From Siphonodentalium dalli (Eukaryota > Mollusca > Scaphopoda > Gadilida > Siphonodentaliidae): 64,000 bases of DNA. The stretch spans positions 153,845,152 through 153,909,151 of the forward strand of contig CP136066.1 of the NCBI GenBank assembly GCA_032622095.1, read 5' to 3'. Positions 19,842 to 32,079 of the stretch are shown here, one piece after another. The notes beneath the pieces were generated by a model. The model had not been told where the DNA came from. It saw only the letters and a program-made list of their open reading frames with translations, and made no database searches. A program made the translations under genes and the position numbers. Position 1 is the stretch's first letter, and each line of letters opens with the position of its first letter.

Positions 19842-20147
19842 CTAGCCGATGAGCCCGACGTTGTCCGGGCTATTTTGTCCGGGCTATTCAAAAACCAAAT
19901 TTCCGGAGCAAGATACATTCACATACCAAATTTCAAGTCGATAGTTTCCAAGATCTCGTCTGCGCATGCGCGAAGCGGGCGCCGCACGGGCTCGCCAATA
20001 CGCAACGTCCACCGCCTGGTCAAACTACACACACGTACCAAGTTTCGTCCCGATCGGTCGAGAATCGTAGATTTGTATCAATGACATACAGACAGACAGA
20101 CATACATACAGACAGACAAACAGAGGTCTTCAAAAATATATATGAGA
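19842..20147 (-). mobile_element. Non-autonomous Helitron, family A, contracted copy at the right-arm junction
   Basis: Same insertion point as 13897-14573 (TTTA/TCTC on minus), so both descend from one insertion. Here only a fragment of the satellite remains, and the 3' start carries a duplicated TTGTCCGGGCTATT. Confidence 0.83.
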
Positions 20148-20843
20148 TAAACAAGTATTCACAAATTTAACAGGTTCATTTCGCAATCAACTGACGGCAA
20201 TCACTAATAAAATCACGCTCTGTGAAATTTCATAAAGCTGGGTACCCAAATGTAAATTTTACAAAAGCTGATGGGCACCCAACTGGAAATTTAAAAAAGC
20301 TGGGTACCCAACTGAACGAAAGGTGGTGACAGTGACCATGTTAGCCACACTGAGCGCTTGCACGCATGCTTGGATGAGCACCGTTTGAATTAGGATAGTA
20401 CTCAGTTCAAAAGTCGGAAAAAATTATGAGGATAAACTGATTTAATGACTCGCGCGAAAAACAGCCGTGCCAAGACTTGGAGACACAATGCCTTCATCAT
20501 AAAGTTGACTCATTATAATGGGCAGAGACCGGATCTGATCGAAAGCTGACTAATGGCTGCCAATTCCTTTTACATTAGCCGAGGAATTTCATGATGTTTA
20601 TAGTGCCCTTTGAGACACCCATTTGTCGATTTATGGCTAAATTTGGTCCCAAGTCACCTTAGATGTCCACATGTCGTTAACCGAGTATTAAAGTCTGACA
20701 TTTGAACATTCCCATTGCAAAAATGATCAGCATGCATGGACATGATTTTGTGATTTTTGAAAAGTTGACTCTCCGTATTAAATTGATGTTCAGAGAAGCA
20801 TACATCCACTCACCAAATCGTTAGTAATAAGATATGTTGGTAA

Positions 20844-21389
20844 GGGTGGATACACACATGCATGTAATCTCTGTAATTATCGTGTATTTGGCGTTTTACA
20901 TGGATCATACAGAAGATGTAATATGTGTCCACTGACAACCCAATCATTGCCTACGTGTTGAACGCACTGAGTTCTAGTTCCAATTAAGTCGGAATGTAGA
21001 TAAGCCGTTATCTTTGACCGAGTCTGACCATCTCTTTTTCCATATCTGTCGAAATATTCTGATTATAATTAAAATAAACTTTAGACGAGCCTAAATAGAT
21101 CATTGATATATTATTTCAAAATATAAAACATGGCAGTAACTTTAGTTATTATCACTATCATTGTCGCTATTGTCATTGATTTCCGCATCCGTAAGAGAAG
21201 ACATGTTTTGGACTGGCCTTAAATGTACTGATAGAAGACAATTTGACTTCGCTTAGCACTACTCACTTGTCTGGCCTGTTAACAATGAACCGCTCGCGCG
21301 CAGGTGATTAATGTTGTCAATTATTGGTGTGGCCATGTAAAATACATGTATTTTACATACAGAAATTACATGCATGTGTGTATCCACCC
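20844..21389 (-). mobile_element. TTA/TAA-duplicating element (PIF/Harbinger-like), right copy
   Basis: 546 bp; inverted termini GGGTGGATACACACATGCAT, flanked by TAA at 20841-20843 and 21390-21392. It is the counterpart of 10680-11977 with a 753-bp difference. Confidence 0.78.
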
Positions 21390-21545
21390 TAACATGTGAG
21401 AGAATATCTTCCCAAAGTTTCATCGCGCATTCTGACTACCACATCTTAAACAAATCCTCGCAAATATCAGGGGTCGGTGGTGTCTTTTTTGAGGTGTTAA
21501 GAAAGTGCATGGTAGCTTATCACATCAGATAATTAAAGACATATT

Positions 21546-21842
21546 ATGGACTTGTTCGGGGTACGTGAAACTGATAAGTTAGTATGCAGGCGCCATGCCA
21601 ACTGGGGGAATGTAACATATTCTACTAATATAGCCGAAAATCTGAATCAAATCGACAGTACCTCTCCACAGAAAACATCGTCCGAACTACGCTCAACTGT
21701 AAATATTTACTTCTCGATTCTGGACGCAACTATCGTCGATAAACTTACGAAAATGTTTTCGCCATCGAGTCACTGCATTTCATTAATATATAAGAATGAC
21801 GATGTGTTTTGTCAATATGGATATAATATTTGTAAAATATAA
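21546..21842 (+). pseudogene. hAT-like transposase fragment, right copy
   Basis: The protein is identical to that of 10227-10523 over 98 residues. It ends at a stop 33 bp before an Arg/Lys-poor, hydrophobic frame (21796-22071) that overlaps it in another register and differs from its left-arm partner by about three residues. The hAT link (pattern around IYFSILDATIVDKLTKMF) is tentative. Confidence 0.4.
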
Positions 21843-22261
21843 CTACTATGAGGAAGATTATTCACCATTTCTATTTAATCACCCAACTGGAGTGTTTCAC
21901 ATCACTTTAACAAATATTGACTTTCTATCTGCTTTCTATACTCATTCCAGCGTTACCTCAATCATATTGTTTATATATTCTAACGTTTTGTTGGCCATCA
22001 AAGCTTTAATTATGGTGAACATTTTTTCTTTTAGGAAAACACATGGTGCTTACCTAAAGCTAGCTTTATAACAGATAGGACATATGACTGCATAATGTTT
22101 GTGATTATTGGCACACTTATACCCCTGTGATATGTGTAAATCATTCACCCATAAGGCCTAGATTCACGTTATGATTAAACTCTATTATTTCATTCATTTT
22201 AAACGGACTCAAACAGTTTGTCTTCTGAACTATATCAAAATCACTTCTTATTATAATCCCC

Positions 22262-22424
22262 AAAGTAAACTGTTCAGATTTTATTTGCAATGATTATGAT
22301 AATGTGTAAATAATAAGCAGTTTAATTGTACACCAAGAGCTTACATTTGTGATGTTTATGTTGTTGCGTGTAGTTGTTTAGCTCAACTGTACTTGAGCTA
22401 TTGCCGTGGGTTGGTCGTGCGTTC
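22262..22424. other. Junction with a short hairpin
   Basis: AGCTCAA-CTGTAC-TTGAGCT at 22379-22398 is a perfect 7-bp hairpin directly before the tandem repeats that follow. Confidence 0.55.
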
Positions 22425-22860
22425 GTCAACAATTTCCCTTGGCACACCATACAGGCCATATCCCTCATCTGATCGTCACCAAACTTCATAGGGATATTCG
22501 GGGTGACCTCCAGATGCGAGCTTACCACACCCCTCCGAATTTCGTTGAGAAATATAGCCACCAGCGGCCATCTTGGATTTCAGTTTTGAATCCATTAGCA
22601 CACCCTACAGGCCACATGCCTGACCCGATCGCCACCAATCTTCTTAGTGTCATCGGGGTCACCTCTAGATGGGAGCTTACCATTTAAAAAAAAAAAATTC
22701 GATGAAAAATATGCAGCCACCTGGGATTTAATCTTTGCACCACTAAATCCTTTGGCACACTTTACAGGCCACATTCCTCATTAGATGTCACCAAACTTCA
22801 CATGGATCATCGGGGTGACCCCTAGTCTTGAGTTATGCAGAACGTGCATCTAGGCCTGAC
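22425..22860 (+). repeat. Three ~155-bp diverged tandem repeats
   Basis: GGCACACCATACAGGCCATA near 22441, GCACACCCTACAGGCCACAT near 22595 and GGCACACTTTACAGGCCACA near 22754, each followed by CACCAAACTTCA- or CACCAATCTTCT-like text and ATCGGGGTGACC or ATTCGGGGTGACC. An A run (22686-22697) interrupts unit 2/3. Confidence 0.8.
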
Positions 22861-23460
22861 TGCAATCATTTATTCTGCTGTGATAATATTATGTTGTATG
22901 TTCAATCTAATTTTAATTACGTTAACTCTTATCAGTATTGAAGTATGAATAAACGTTTAACAAACTTAACGTGTTTTTTCATAAATAGTGCATTCTGTAT
23001 CACAAAACTACAGAGTGTAACAGAATGATGAAACATCTCTAACGTGAACTTGATTCTATGGCTGGTAGTTTGGGAATTTCGAAGAAATTTTGTTTCCAGC
23101 CTCGGGAGAGTAAAACAACACTACATTAGTACATTGGAACTGTGGTGTCGAAATTACATCGAAGTCACATTCTCATGTCCGAATGGCAACTAGAATTTAA
23201 TATGTATAGAGGCCATGCATTGAATGGACACGGGGATGCTATAATAGGACATACATCGTCCGATTCAACCTCTACCAGAATCAGTTACTGAATACAGTAT
23301 GCACTCTAATCATCCCATCATTTATTCTGGTTCAAATAGTCATGAAAGTAACCTTGACTGTCGGGGGGGGGGGGGGGGGGGTAGGAAAAAATAATTTCCC
23401 ATAGAGACATGCAGAAGCTCCGGGATGGCTGGTTTCTCAGACTCATTACTATATTATTCT
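22861..23460. other. Unassigned DNA with a poly-G tract
   Basis: A run of ~19 G lies at 23363-23381. Nothing else recognised. Confidence 0.5.
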
Positions 23461-23463
23461 ATA

Positions 23464-23575
23464 CAGTAATGCCCTAAATAATCGACTCATTAACCACAGT
23501 AGAATTGTGGTATAAGTTTTCAGGATTTAGTCGGAAAAATGGCTTGTTGCCATTCATCGGAAAGCTCTCAGTGAG
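23464..23575 (+). repeat. Partial copy of the TA-flanked MITE seen at 52196-52384
   Basis: TA precedes CAGTAATGCCCTAAATAATC; the text follows one arm and the centre of the intact MITE (GGATTTAGTCGGAAAAATGGC, GCCATTCATCGGAAAGCTCT) but the second arm is missing. Confidence 0.75.
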
Positions 23576-24241
23576 TCTACGGGTCTGATTACACCTGGGT
23601 AATTATCCTTATGCCGCTCAGCCAATGAGACATCCGTTTTTTGCCTCTTAACCCCTCCGATACGAGGTTTTGTCCGCTTAGAATTTTACGAGGTTTTGAA
23701 TCTATTTATAGATTTTAAACTATAGAGACAAAGAACAGGTACGAGGTACATGTATTAATTCTGCGTGTACTAATTACAAAATTAAAAGATGGATTTTGCT
23801 TAAATGCCCTGTCAATTATAATCAAAGAAACGTTCAATATTTACATCGGCAGACAAGTTATTCATAAGTTGGGTGAATAAAAACATTCGATGGTGGAGTG
23901 ACTATTTCAACGTTATTCAGTGTTTGTGTCTCTCCTGTAAAATTGTCAAAACGCCGATACGAGGTTTTGGAATCTCACCGACGATATGGAGTTTTGAATA
24001 TTCATGAATTCCATATATGGGATTCAATAAATATTAAAAAGCGCCATATATGGAATGCTACTCCAGAACTTTGGCCTGTAGCACTGCGCGGAACGGGTCT
24101 GGATGGATCCAATATGGTTGCTACTCAGTTATCTCGCTTATTGCATCGTTTGAGTTTAATGGATGTTATCCTCGGCAGATATCCGCGCATGCGTATACAC
24201 TATATTCAGAGATCAATAAACGCCAACAACATTAATAGTAA
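23576..24241. other. Unassigned DNA
   Basis: CGATACGAGGTTTTG occurs near 23658 and again near 23955 with related text around it. The 130-codon frame across 23898-24290 runs into the inverted repeat of the next element and has no recognisable domain, so I do not call it a gene. Confidence 0.4.
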
Positions 24242-25739
24242 CCCTTGGAACAAACGTCGCACTACCGACGAATCGAATTCAATTATTTGAATTAGATTCG
24301 TCGGTAGTGCGACGTTTGTTGCAAATAAATGCGAGTAGACGCACTACCGACGAAGAATGCGTGTGGTCAACACGAATTTAATTGCTGATGCGTCTGAGAT
24401 CCGTGTTTGAAACAAACGTCGCATCACCGTCGACTCGAATTTAATTCGGAGACATGCAAACGAGCTGCATAATGATATGCTAATGAGGGAATTCCAATTG
24501 AAACTGGAAAACACCAACGAGCATGACGTAATTTGGTGGTATTTGAATTCGAGTCGACGAAAGTGCGACGTTTGTTTCAAATTAAATGCGAGTAGACGCA
24601 CTAAATAAATATTTATTCCGTTTGGATATACACGCTATACTGTGCATGGACGTGTGCAAATTTAACATCAACGATGGGTTGAAATTGTTCTTGTAATTTG
24701 ATTTTCCAGCAATTAATTATTGGGGAATTTGTTGTTTTTAGACCAACATTTGCATATTTTCCTACTTTTGGTCCAACATTTTGACTGAAATGGCCTGTGT
24801 CCTGGTCCCTCATGACCCCCGTGGCCAGCCAAAAAAACTGCTAATTATTTTCCTATGCTTCTGTACAAAATTATGAACTTAAATGGTCATCAGTTTGAAA
24901 TTTTTCAACCTTCGTGGGGGTGTCAGGTTGGAAATTGTCAGCACTTGGAAAGATTGAGGCCTACTAATGCTATATAGGTTTTTGCGGTTTTCATGTTCAA
25001 AGTTTTCTCCCGCTGTGCCAAACTATGATCGGATTTTCAGGTTCAGATCTCTGATTTTTCTTCTACTGGCAGAACCATGGTTCGCCCAGTGCATGATCAC
25101 AAGTCTACTGATCCATTCAGAATAGGCTATTATCCAGGCATGTGAAGGACAAGCCAAGGGGGTGCAAATTGAATTACGCAAATTTATTAGCCCCCCCCCC
25201 AACCGAGACCCTATAGCCGTACGTCCCTGCCCGCCATGGTTATTTTACCACGTGGTTTTAGATAGGCATACTGACGCAATATATAGTGATATAGCGCGTT
25301 GACCTTGCTATTAAATTGTTAAAACGGTACAACGTTTTCGTATAAAAATAAACTGGACCTGATTTCATTCAGACAAGTTGAAAGCAAAATACCGCCTAAA
25401 GAATCATGTCCGACCTAAAATATGTATCAAATACCTACGAAATAGCGATAAAAAAAAACAATAATTTCCACACCTCAGAATAGTAACATTAATTTCGTCG
25501 CTTGGAAGTCAAAAGCCACAATTTCTCACTAAATTTTACGTTTTAGAATTGATATAAAACTTCCTATTTTAGCCGTTTTGACGAAAACCCTTATGAACGC
25601 TTTATGCCATTTTAAGAAATCATTTAGATTCGTCTTGAATTAAATGCGACGTTTGTTTCAACAGACGAATTATGAATTAAACTCGAGTCTAATTCTAATT
25701 GAATTAGATTCGTCGGTAGTGCGACGTTTGTTCCAAGGG
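24242..25739. mobile_element. 1.5-kb inverted-repeat element with TAA target duplication
   Basis: The termini CCCTTGGAACAAACGTCGCA and its complement are flanked by TAA at 24239-24241 and 25740-25742, as in PIF/Harbinger. The left end is itself a palindrome (24250-24322), and AACAAACGTCGCA-type motifs recur inside (about 24412, 24565, 25645). No transposase domain is visible. Confidence 0.75.
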
Positions 25740-25775
25740 TAATGAAACTCCTTTTCATGGCATGTTTCAATTTTG

Positions 25776-26185
25776 ACTAAGGAGGAGGTCAAGTGACCAA
25801 TTTTGAATGGCGGGTTTCCGTGCAAATCTCCCCAGCAAAAGTTATATGAAGCAGTTGTCTGGGAACTAATGCAGCCATATCATTAAACAGACATAACATT
25901 TAACTGGCGGCTGAGCTTGGTAAATAGGCAATTTTTGCTATAAATTTATTTTTGAGAGTTTTTTTCTGGAATTACAACACTTGACCTAGTTTTGAAAAAC
26001 CAATAAAAAAATCAAAAATAAATACATCAACATTCTAATGGAACAAATTCCAAGCCAGATAAATGTGTATTGTTTTCAATGTCGCACAAAATCACACTCA
26101 GAAATATTTGCAACTGTAACTTTTGCTGCGGAGATTTGCATTGAAATGCCCATTCAAAATTGGTCACGTGGCCTCCTCGTTAACA
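25776..26185. repeat. Inverted repeat with ~75-bp arms
   Basis: GACCAATTTTGAATGGCGGG and GTGCAAATCTCCCCAGCAAA (25797-25848) are mirrored by TTTTGCTGCGGAGATTTGCA and CCCATTCAAAATTGGTC (26121-26166). Spacer ~250 bp. A MITE is likely. Confidence 0.75.
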
Positions 26186-26356
26186 ATGCACATCAGAAAA
26201 GCGTCTGGTTTTGCGTGCACATATGCCTATTTCACTTGAACGTGTTTAAAGATCGTGTATCTCTCCCGGTGCACAATTACAACAATATAATTTTTATAAA
26301 AACCCGATTTCAAAACTATACAAATAGCTTTTTAGCTCACCTGAGAATGCAATCGA

Positions 26357-28117
26357 ATGCGAAATGTTTTTCATAAATCGAGAAAAAAATATCGGCGACA
26401 GAAAACATTGCACAATCGCACTCTTATGAACGCGTCAGCGCGAAACTACAGGTGCGTAATTAAAAAGAAAATCGCGGAATATAACCAAAAGAGATGCAAT
26501 CAACTACGCAATGCATGTAGAAATCCGAGTGAGTTCTGGAAAACGTTAAAAGATATGAAAGGGAAACATACCGGGCCCAAGAAAGAACCTACGATACCAA
26601 TCGACTCATTCTATGAACACTTCAAAGGCCTTGCCGAGTCACATGAAGACGGCGATGTAAGTTCATTACTTGAAAACATGTTTGATATTGATGCACAAGG
26701 TCCTTTAAACTGTCCTATTACTAGCGACGAAATATTATCAGCTGTTGATAAACTTAAACTTGGTAAATCGTCGGGTCTAGATAATATATGCCCAGAATAC
26801 TTAAAACACACTATACATTTAATGTCCGAAATTTACTGTAAGCTTTTTAACGCCATTTTAGACACAGGTTGCTTCCCAATTAGATGGACCGAAGGTATGA
26901 TTCAGCCAATTTATAAACGAAAGGGCGACAGGAATAACCCCGATTCATACAGAGGGATAACACTTCTCAGTGTACTTGGCAAACTATTCACATCCGTCCT
27001 GAATAATCGACTCACAAAATTTTGCGAGGGTGAATGCATATTAACCCAGTTTCAGGCGGGATTCCGTAAAGGTCATTCAACTACCGACAATATATTCATT
27101 ATGAAAAGTCTTATTGACTTTTATCTTGCAAGAGGAAAACAAATATACTGCTGTTTTGTCGATTTTAAGAAGGCATTCGACACAGTATGGAGGGAGGGAC
27201 TTTGGGTCAAACTTATGACATCCAGTATAAATGGAAAAATTTTAAGAATTATTCGTAGCATGTACGGAAACATAAAATCTTGTGTAGTTCAGAATATCAA
27301 GCGGTCAGAATTTTTTACTTGCAGCACGGGTGTTAGACAAGGGGAAATACTATCTCCTTTATTGTTCTCGTTGTTCATAAACGACCTCGAACCATTTCTA
27401 AAAGATTGTGCTATCGACGGTTTGAAATTCCTAGGCGATCAATCCACAGAAAAACTAGGAGTATATATTAGAATCATGTGTTTGTTGTATGCGGATGATA
27501 CCGTTTTGTTTGCCGACAACCAGGCCAGTATGCAAAGGGCCCTGGACGCGTTTGGGGACTATACATCGTCGTGGAAACTAAACGTAAATACTTCAAAAAC
27601 GAAAGCAATTCTCTTCTGCAACCGAAAACCGGGAGATTTTGACGATTTGTATCTAACTGGCAATAAAATAGAATACGTTGACACTATGAATTATCTCGGA
27701 GTCGAGTTCTTTTACACAGGCAGATTTTGCAAAGCAGTCAAAGCCATATCGGTGATTGGGAATAAGGCGATGCATGGGTTTTTAGGGAATATCAACAACT
27801 TAAATTTGACCAACGACCTACTAATAACGCTTTTCGACAAAACTATAGAACCAATTCTTCTATATGGAAGTGAAATATGGGGTACAGAAAACACATCAGA
27901 AATAGACAAAGTAATTTTGAGATTTTATAAACATATTCTTAAACTGAAAATCAGCACGCCCACATTCATGGTGTATGGAGAAATTGGCAGATATCCAATC
28001 AGTATCAGATGTAAGATGAGAATTATTCAATATTGGAACCGCATATTAAATGGCAAGTGTTCTCCTCTAGCGCGGGAACTTTATTTACTTTTCGTCAACT
28101 TGGGGGGAGCTGGGTAG
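26357..28117 (+). pseudogene. LINE reverse transcriptase, N-terminal and central part, broken frame
   Basis: The frame carries the linker after the (missing) endonuclease and a complete RT core: KGDRNNPDSYRGITLLSVLG, then AGFRKGHSTTDNIF (~residues 236-250), CCFVDFKKAFDTVW (~265-278) with the first Asp, STGVRQGEILSPLLFSLFIND (~325-345) and YADDTVLFADN (~376-386) with the Asp pair. The reading frame ends at 28115-28117 just after a run of six Gs (28102-28107); reading with one G fewer would continue into the frame at 28128-28685. So a single-base insertion (or assembly error) separates the two parts. The first ~10 residues are probably flanking sequence. Confidence 0.88.
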
Positions 28118-28127
28118 GACGAACAAG

Positions 28128-28685
28128 GTGAAAACGTGGATTCAATCAGTTAAAGGCATACTGGATTCCGTCGGCATGAGTTACATATGGACATGTCAGA
28201 AAATTTCATCCGAAGAAATAATGGCCATCGAAAGCACACTCAAAGATCATTTTATTCAGACCTGGTGGTGGGACATGTACAACTCCTCTCGTGGTAAATT
28301 ATACATGAACTTTAAACGGACCATGAAATATGAATCATATTTGCAAAACCTACCGCGTGACTTAGCCCAAGAACTATTACGACTAAGAACATGTAATCAC
28401 AAACTGCGTTCTGAGTCTGGAAGGTGGTGTAAAAATAAAGAAAAATCCCGAGCCTGTCAAAAATGCATGACCCACATAGAAGATGAGTACCACGTTGTGA
28501 TGATTTGTCCAAAATACCTGGATTTAAGAATAAAATATATTCCGGCTACCTTTCGGCAAGAGCCATCTAGAGCACGATTTTATATTCTACTTGGTAGCCA
28601 AAACCCAGCAATTCAGAAAAGTTTAGCGATATTTGTCAAGGCGTGTATGAAGATTCACGAAAAAACAAGAGATGACAAAACATGA
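28128..28685 (+). pseudogene. LINE C-terminal part with zinc motif
   Basis: Continues the LINE protein in the next frame; the frame is open back to about 28101. It includes LRTCNHKLRSESGRW and a Cys-x2-Cys..His-x4-Cys motif in CQKCMTHIEDEYHVVMIC, as at the C terminus of many LINE reverse transcriptases. The stop TGA is at 28683-28685. Confidence 0.85.
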
Positions 28686-28844
28686 TTCGATTAATCATAT
28701 GTACATATGCTGTCATTATGCATGTGTAGTGTCTTATGTACCTAATCTACAAAATGAGAAAACAAATCACGACGATATTGATGATGACGTTATAAACGTT
28801 GCCAGGACGACAATAACTAAGATGCCAATATGAAGATGATCAGC

Positions 28845-28892
28845 GACGATGATAATGATGACGATGACGATGATGATGACGACGGTGATGAC

Positions 28893-28923
<31 letters not shown>

Positions 28924-29060
28924 ATGACGATGGTGATGATGAAGGACAATGATGATGAGGATGATGAGGATGATGATGATGATGAAACTGATGATGATGA
29001 CAATGTCGAGGACGATGATGACGATGGTGACATCGCTGATGATGATGACGATGATGTCAG
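28845..29060 (+). repeat. GAT/GAC-rich microsatellite in the LINE 3' region
   Basis: Imperfect GAY triplets over ~215 bp. It gives acidic, Met-rich or Ser-rich frames on either strand that are artefacts. Confidence 0.92.
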
Positions 29061-29147
29061 TGACCCCATTGTATATATGTATATATCCATGTTCTGCATT
29101 AATTTGCAGCTTTGACAATTAAAGCATAGCATAGCATAGCTATAGTC

Positions 29148-29480
29148 ATCACTCCTCGTCCGTCCGTCGACAATTCTTTAAACATCTTCTCCGGAATCAT
29201 AAGACCGAATGGGTTCATATTTGGTATGGATGTTTCCTAGGTGACTCACATTCAGATTTGTTCAAATGAGGTCACTGAGTCAAATAGTTGCGAAGCCAGG
29301 GCCATAACTTATTCCCTTCATAGTAATTCTTAAAACAACTTCTTCTCAAGCACCATATCATATTATGTGTTCATATTTGGTGTGAATAGTCCTTGGATGA
29401 CTGGGGTTCAGATTTGTTCAAATGAGGTCACTGGGTCAAATGTGGGCAGAGCCAGGGACATAACTCCAAGAACAATAAAA
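29148..29480 (+). repeat. Two ~157-bp diverged repeats after the LINE
   Basis: GTTCATATTTGGTATGGATG (29213) and GTTCATATTTGGTGTGAATA (29370) start similar units that share CAGATTTGTTCAAATGAGGT and GCCAGGG(C/A)CATAACT. A CGTCCGTCCGTCGACAATTC leader lies at 29157. Confidence 0.8.
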
Positions 29481-29639
29481 TTCAGATTGAACTCCTTGCT
29501 CAATTTAACAAAACAAAAAAAAACAAACAAACAAACATTAAAAAAAAGAAGCAATTTAAAAGTAAATGTTTTTTTTTTATGAAATTTTTTTATTTTAATT
29601 TTAATTTTGAAAACTAACCATAACATCCGCCAGGGTACA

Positions 29640-29725
29640 CCGACTCACCGCACCAAATTTAATTGAAATCGGTCCAGGAGTCTTGGAGAAAAATCTCGAA
29701 TAGACAGATCATTACCCTTGCCAAT
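29640..29725 (+). repeat. CCAAATTT-ATCGGT-CAGA module
   Basis: CACCAAATTTAATTGAAATC, GGTCCAGGAGTCTTGGAG and ATAGACAGATCATT. The same order of words occurs near the 5' tips of the Helitrons in this window. Confidence 0.6.
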
Positions 29726-31383
29726 TGAAGGGTCAAGTAAGTACATGTACCCCTGCATGTTACAACTATTCTTTCACATTTCGCCAAATTGTTATTTGAG
29801 AAGTCATCTTCGTCACTGACAACAATATAAAGCTTGTCACTCTGCCATTATCTCCAATGTCTCTTGTGTATGCACTGAGATCTTATTTTACCTGACAGTG
29901 TTTGATAAACAAATAACAGAAATGGCTGGATAATGTTTATTTGTTTGTGTCAATCAATTTAAATTAGATTAATTCATATGTGCTGTGTCCTATGCAGTTG
30001 TACAGGCAGGCGTTACGATATTATGTTTATATAGGCTATTAACTACTTTTCATCTGTGATAATGATGTGTCTTATTTATTATGCTAATGATTTCAAGGAA
30101 CAATTATCAGAGGGCCATGTTGATAACCCTTCCCTAAATTCTGTAACTTATTTTAAGGAAAAAAACCCACTTCAACTTCTTTGATATACCCCTTGAAAAT
30201 ACTAGATCAACGAATCTCATAAATTGGGAATTATATTTGGTTAACAATAAGGGCAGAGATAGGAGATTTAACACTCCCGCACCCACCATGTATATATGCT
30301 ATGAATTCATGTTTGGTACTTGTATATAGATTCATCTTATTACATGCAATAATTTTTATATATGCCGGTATTATCAGTAAGGTTTTGATAAATTTCCCAA
30401 CAGTTGGAGATCTTGAAGTACCAGTGGTAATTTAGTTTGGTCCAGATGGGAGGTAATGGGCAATTGTATATTTGGTAACGGGGAGGGGTGTGCAGTTAGA
30501 CATTTCAAGGTGGACACCCCCATATCTATATCCCCTCCCATCGTTCATGCAACGAAGACCCTCTACTTGTGTCCTGTTTAAAACTATTTATTTTAAAGTG
30601 ATTTGACAAGTACTGACTATAATAGTAGTCTTTCCGTGTCCCAGTCGTCTCCGTCTGTACAGTCTGATGGGCGACACCACAGTCATTGACTGTCTTTTTT
30701 TTTTATTAATAAAATTTACCTTGATTGAGCTGACTGCAAGCAAGAGAGAGTTCTACCTATTCGTACGCTCCATGTACCGATACGGTCAAAAAATTAAGTT
30801 TCCGCGAGGACACTTGAAGTTTCTGTTCTAAAATTAGCCCGTAAAAGTAAAACTGTCCCGAAAAGTTTTATGTAGTACACCAGAAAAATCGAAAGAAAAC
30901 AGTAAATAAAATCAATATTAATTGATAGAAGCGTTTCCGGACGTGTCATCGATTCATATGTATTGTGTTATACCCCGAAAACTATATAAAACGTGTTAGA
31001 GAAGAGATACACTATCTTTAAAAGATAGAATTAAAAAAATTTATAATGTTCTAAAAATAGAAAAATTTCTGTCCCAGATCACAGAAAAAATAGTGAATTT
31101 TGTTTTACAAGTGAGTATAGTGACAGATGTTACTGTTTACTGGGTTTTCTGACTAAAAAAATGTGTATATGTAGCCCTAAATCGATACAGAAAGTTCTAG
31201 GAAGAAATACCACTAACTTTAATACAGTAAAAATCACGTTTCTCACGTTGCTAGAGTCTACTCGAATGTTACCGGAATGCTCTCTAATCGTGATGTCTTC
31301 GAGACTGTCACATAAAGTACACCACAAACGGATTTGCTAATGTGAACCAAACATATAACAATATGCAATATGCCAGTCGATAA
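29726..31383. other. AT-rich DNA with a partial foldback copy
   Basis: TTAATTGATAGAAGCGTTTCCGG at ~30917-30940 and surrounding text match the arms of the foldback element at 51590-52075. Nothing else was recognised over 1.6 kb. Confidence 0.5.
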
Positions 31384-31804
31384 CAGTACCACCCCTGGTC
31401 AAGTGGTCCTGCAGAAGTGCTATATAATGTTCGTGGATCCTGCTGTTATGCTATGGTGCGGTTAGTATAAAGCGATGCCGGTGACCGCGTTTGCGTTCCG
31501 CCTCGTGTTTGCATCGAAACTACGCAATCACAACACAATGTAAACATTCTGATGATCACACATGAATGCACTAAAACCTCCGGTATATACATACAGTCTA
31601 CAACTCCGCGAGCGCGGACGACTTGAGAATGACGTTCTTTGGTGAGTATTAACCTAGTTATTGTTATACAAAAAAAAACAAGTTTTGTCGCGTTACATGA
31701 TTGAAATCGTCCCAGATGAAGGGAATGCTGATTTTAATAACAAAGACACACATTCATTCAAAAGATATACAGCGTACGCTTGAAAAGCCCAATTTGGTAT
31801 TCTA

Positions 31805-31885
31805 GGGTCCACACTGATGTTGGTGCGGGACCAAGGTGATGTTGGTGAGAATCCACACTGATGTTGGTGAGGATCCACTCTGATG
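31805..31885 (+). repeat. Short tandem repeat of ~25 bp
   Basis: CCACACTGATGTTGGTG-type units occur about three times, the last diverged. Confidence 0.65.
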
Positions 31886-32079
31886 TTTTTCTTCCATATT
31901 ACTGATCTCAAATCATGAACACATCGATTTCAAACACTATGAGGAGCGAAAATACAGTCCACCGGGAAGTCAGAAAGGTCTTTAGAATCGAGAATAATGA
32001 CCCAAATATCACAAATTGGACTATATCGTGACATTGGCTACTCGTTCCCAGTTACTTATTCCTTATTCGGAAACATGCA

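Larger units (their letters stand above)
20148..22261 (-). repeat. Right arm of the large inverted duplication
   Basis: Reverse complement of 9808-13896 without its two extra segments. Differences elsewhere are scattered single bases. It joins unrelated DNA (AAGTAAACTG) at 22262. Confidence 0.9.
26380..29147 (+). mobile_element. 5'-truncated LINE (non-LTR retrotransposon)
   Basis: Contains RT and C-terminal zinc motif but no apurinic endonuclease domain, so it is truncated at the 5' side as usual for LINEs. The 3' side has a ~215-bp GAT-rich microsatellite and ends in AATTAAA followed by a GCATA repeat, the kind of short-repeat tail some LINE clades use instead of poly-A. Clade not determined. 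Confidence 0.82.

Noticed and set aside
23898-24290. 130-codon frame as a host exon
   Set aside because: It runs into the palindromic tip of the TAA-flanked element and has no splice sites or domain I could support.
26038-26376. 112-codon frame before the LINE as an LINE ORF1
   Set aside because: It crosses one arm of an inverted repeat, lacks any RNA-binding or zinc motif and ends inside the LINE in another frame.
28767-29132. Ser-rich, Ile-rich and Asp-rich frames
   Set aside because: They are translations of the GAY triplet microsatellite.
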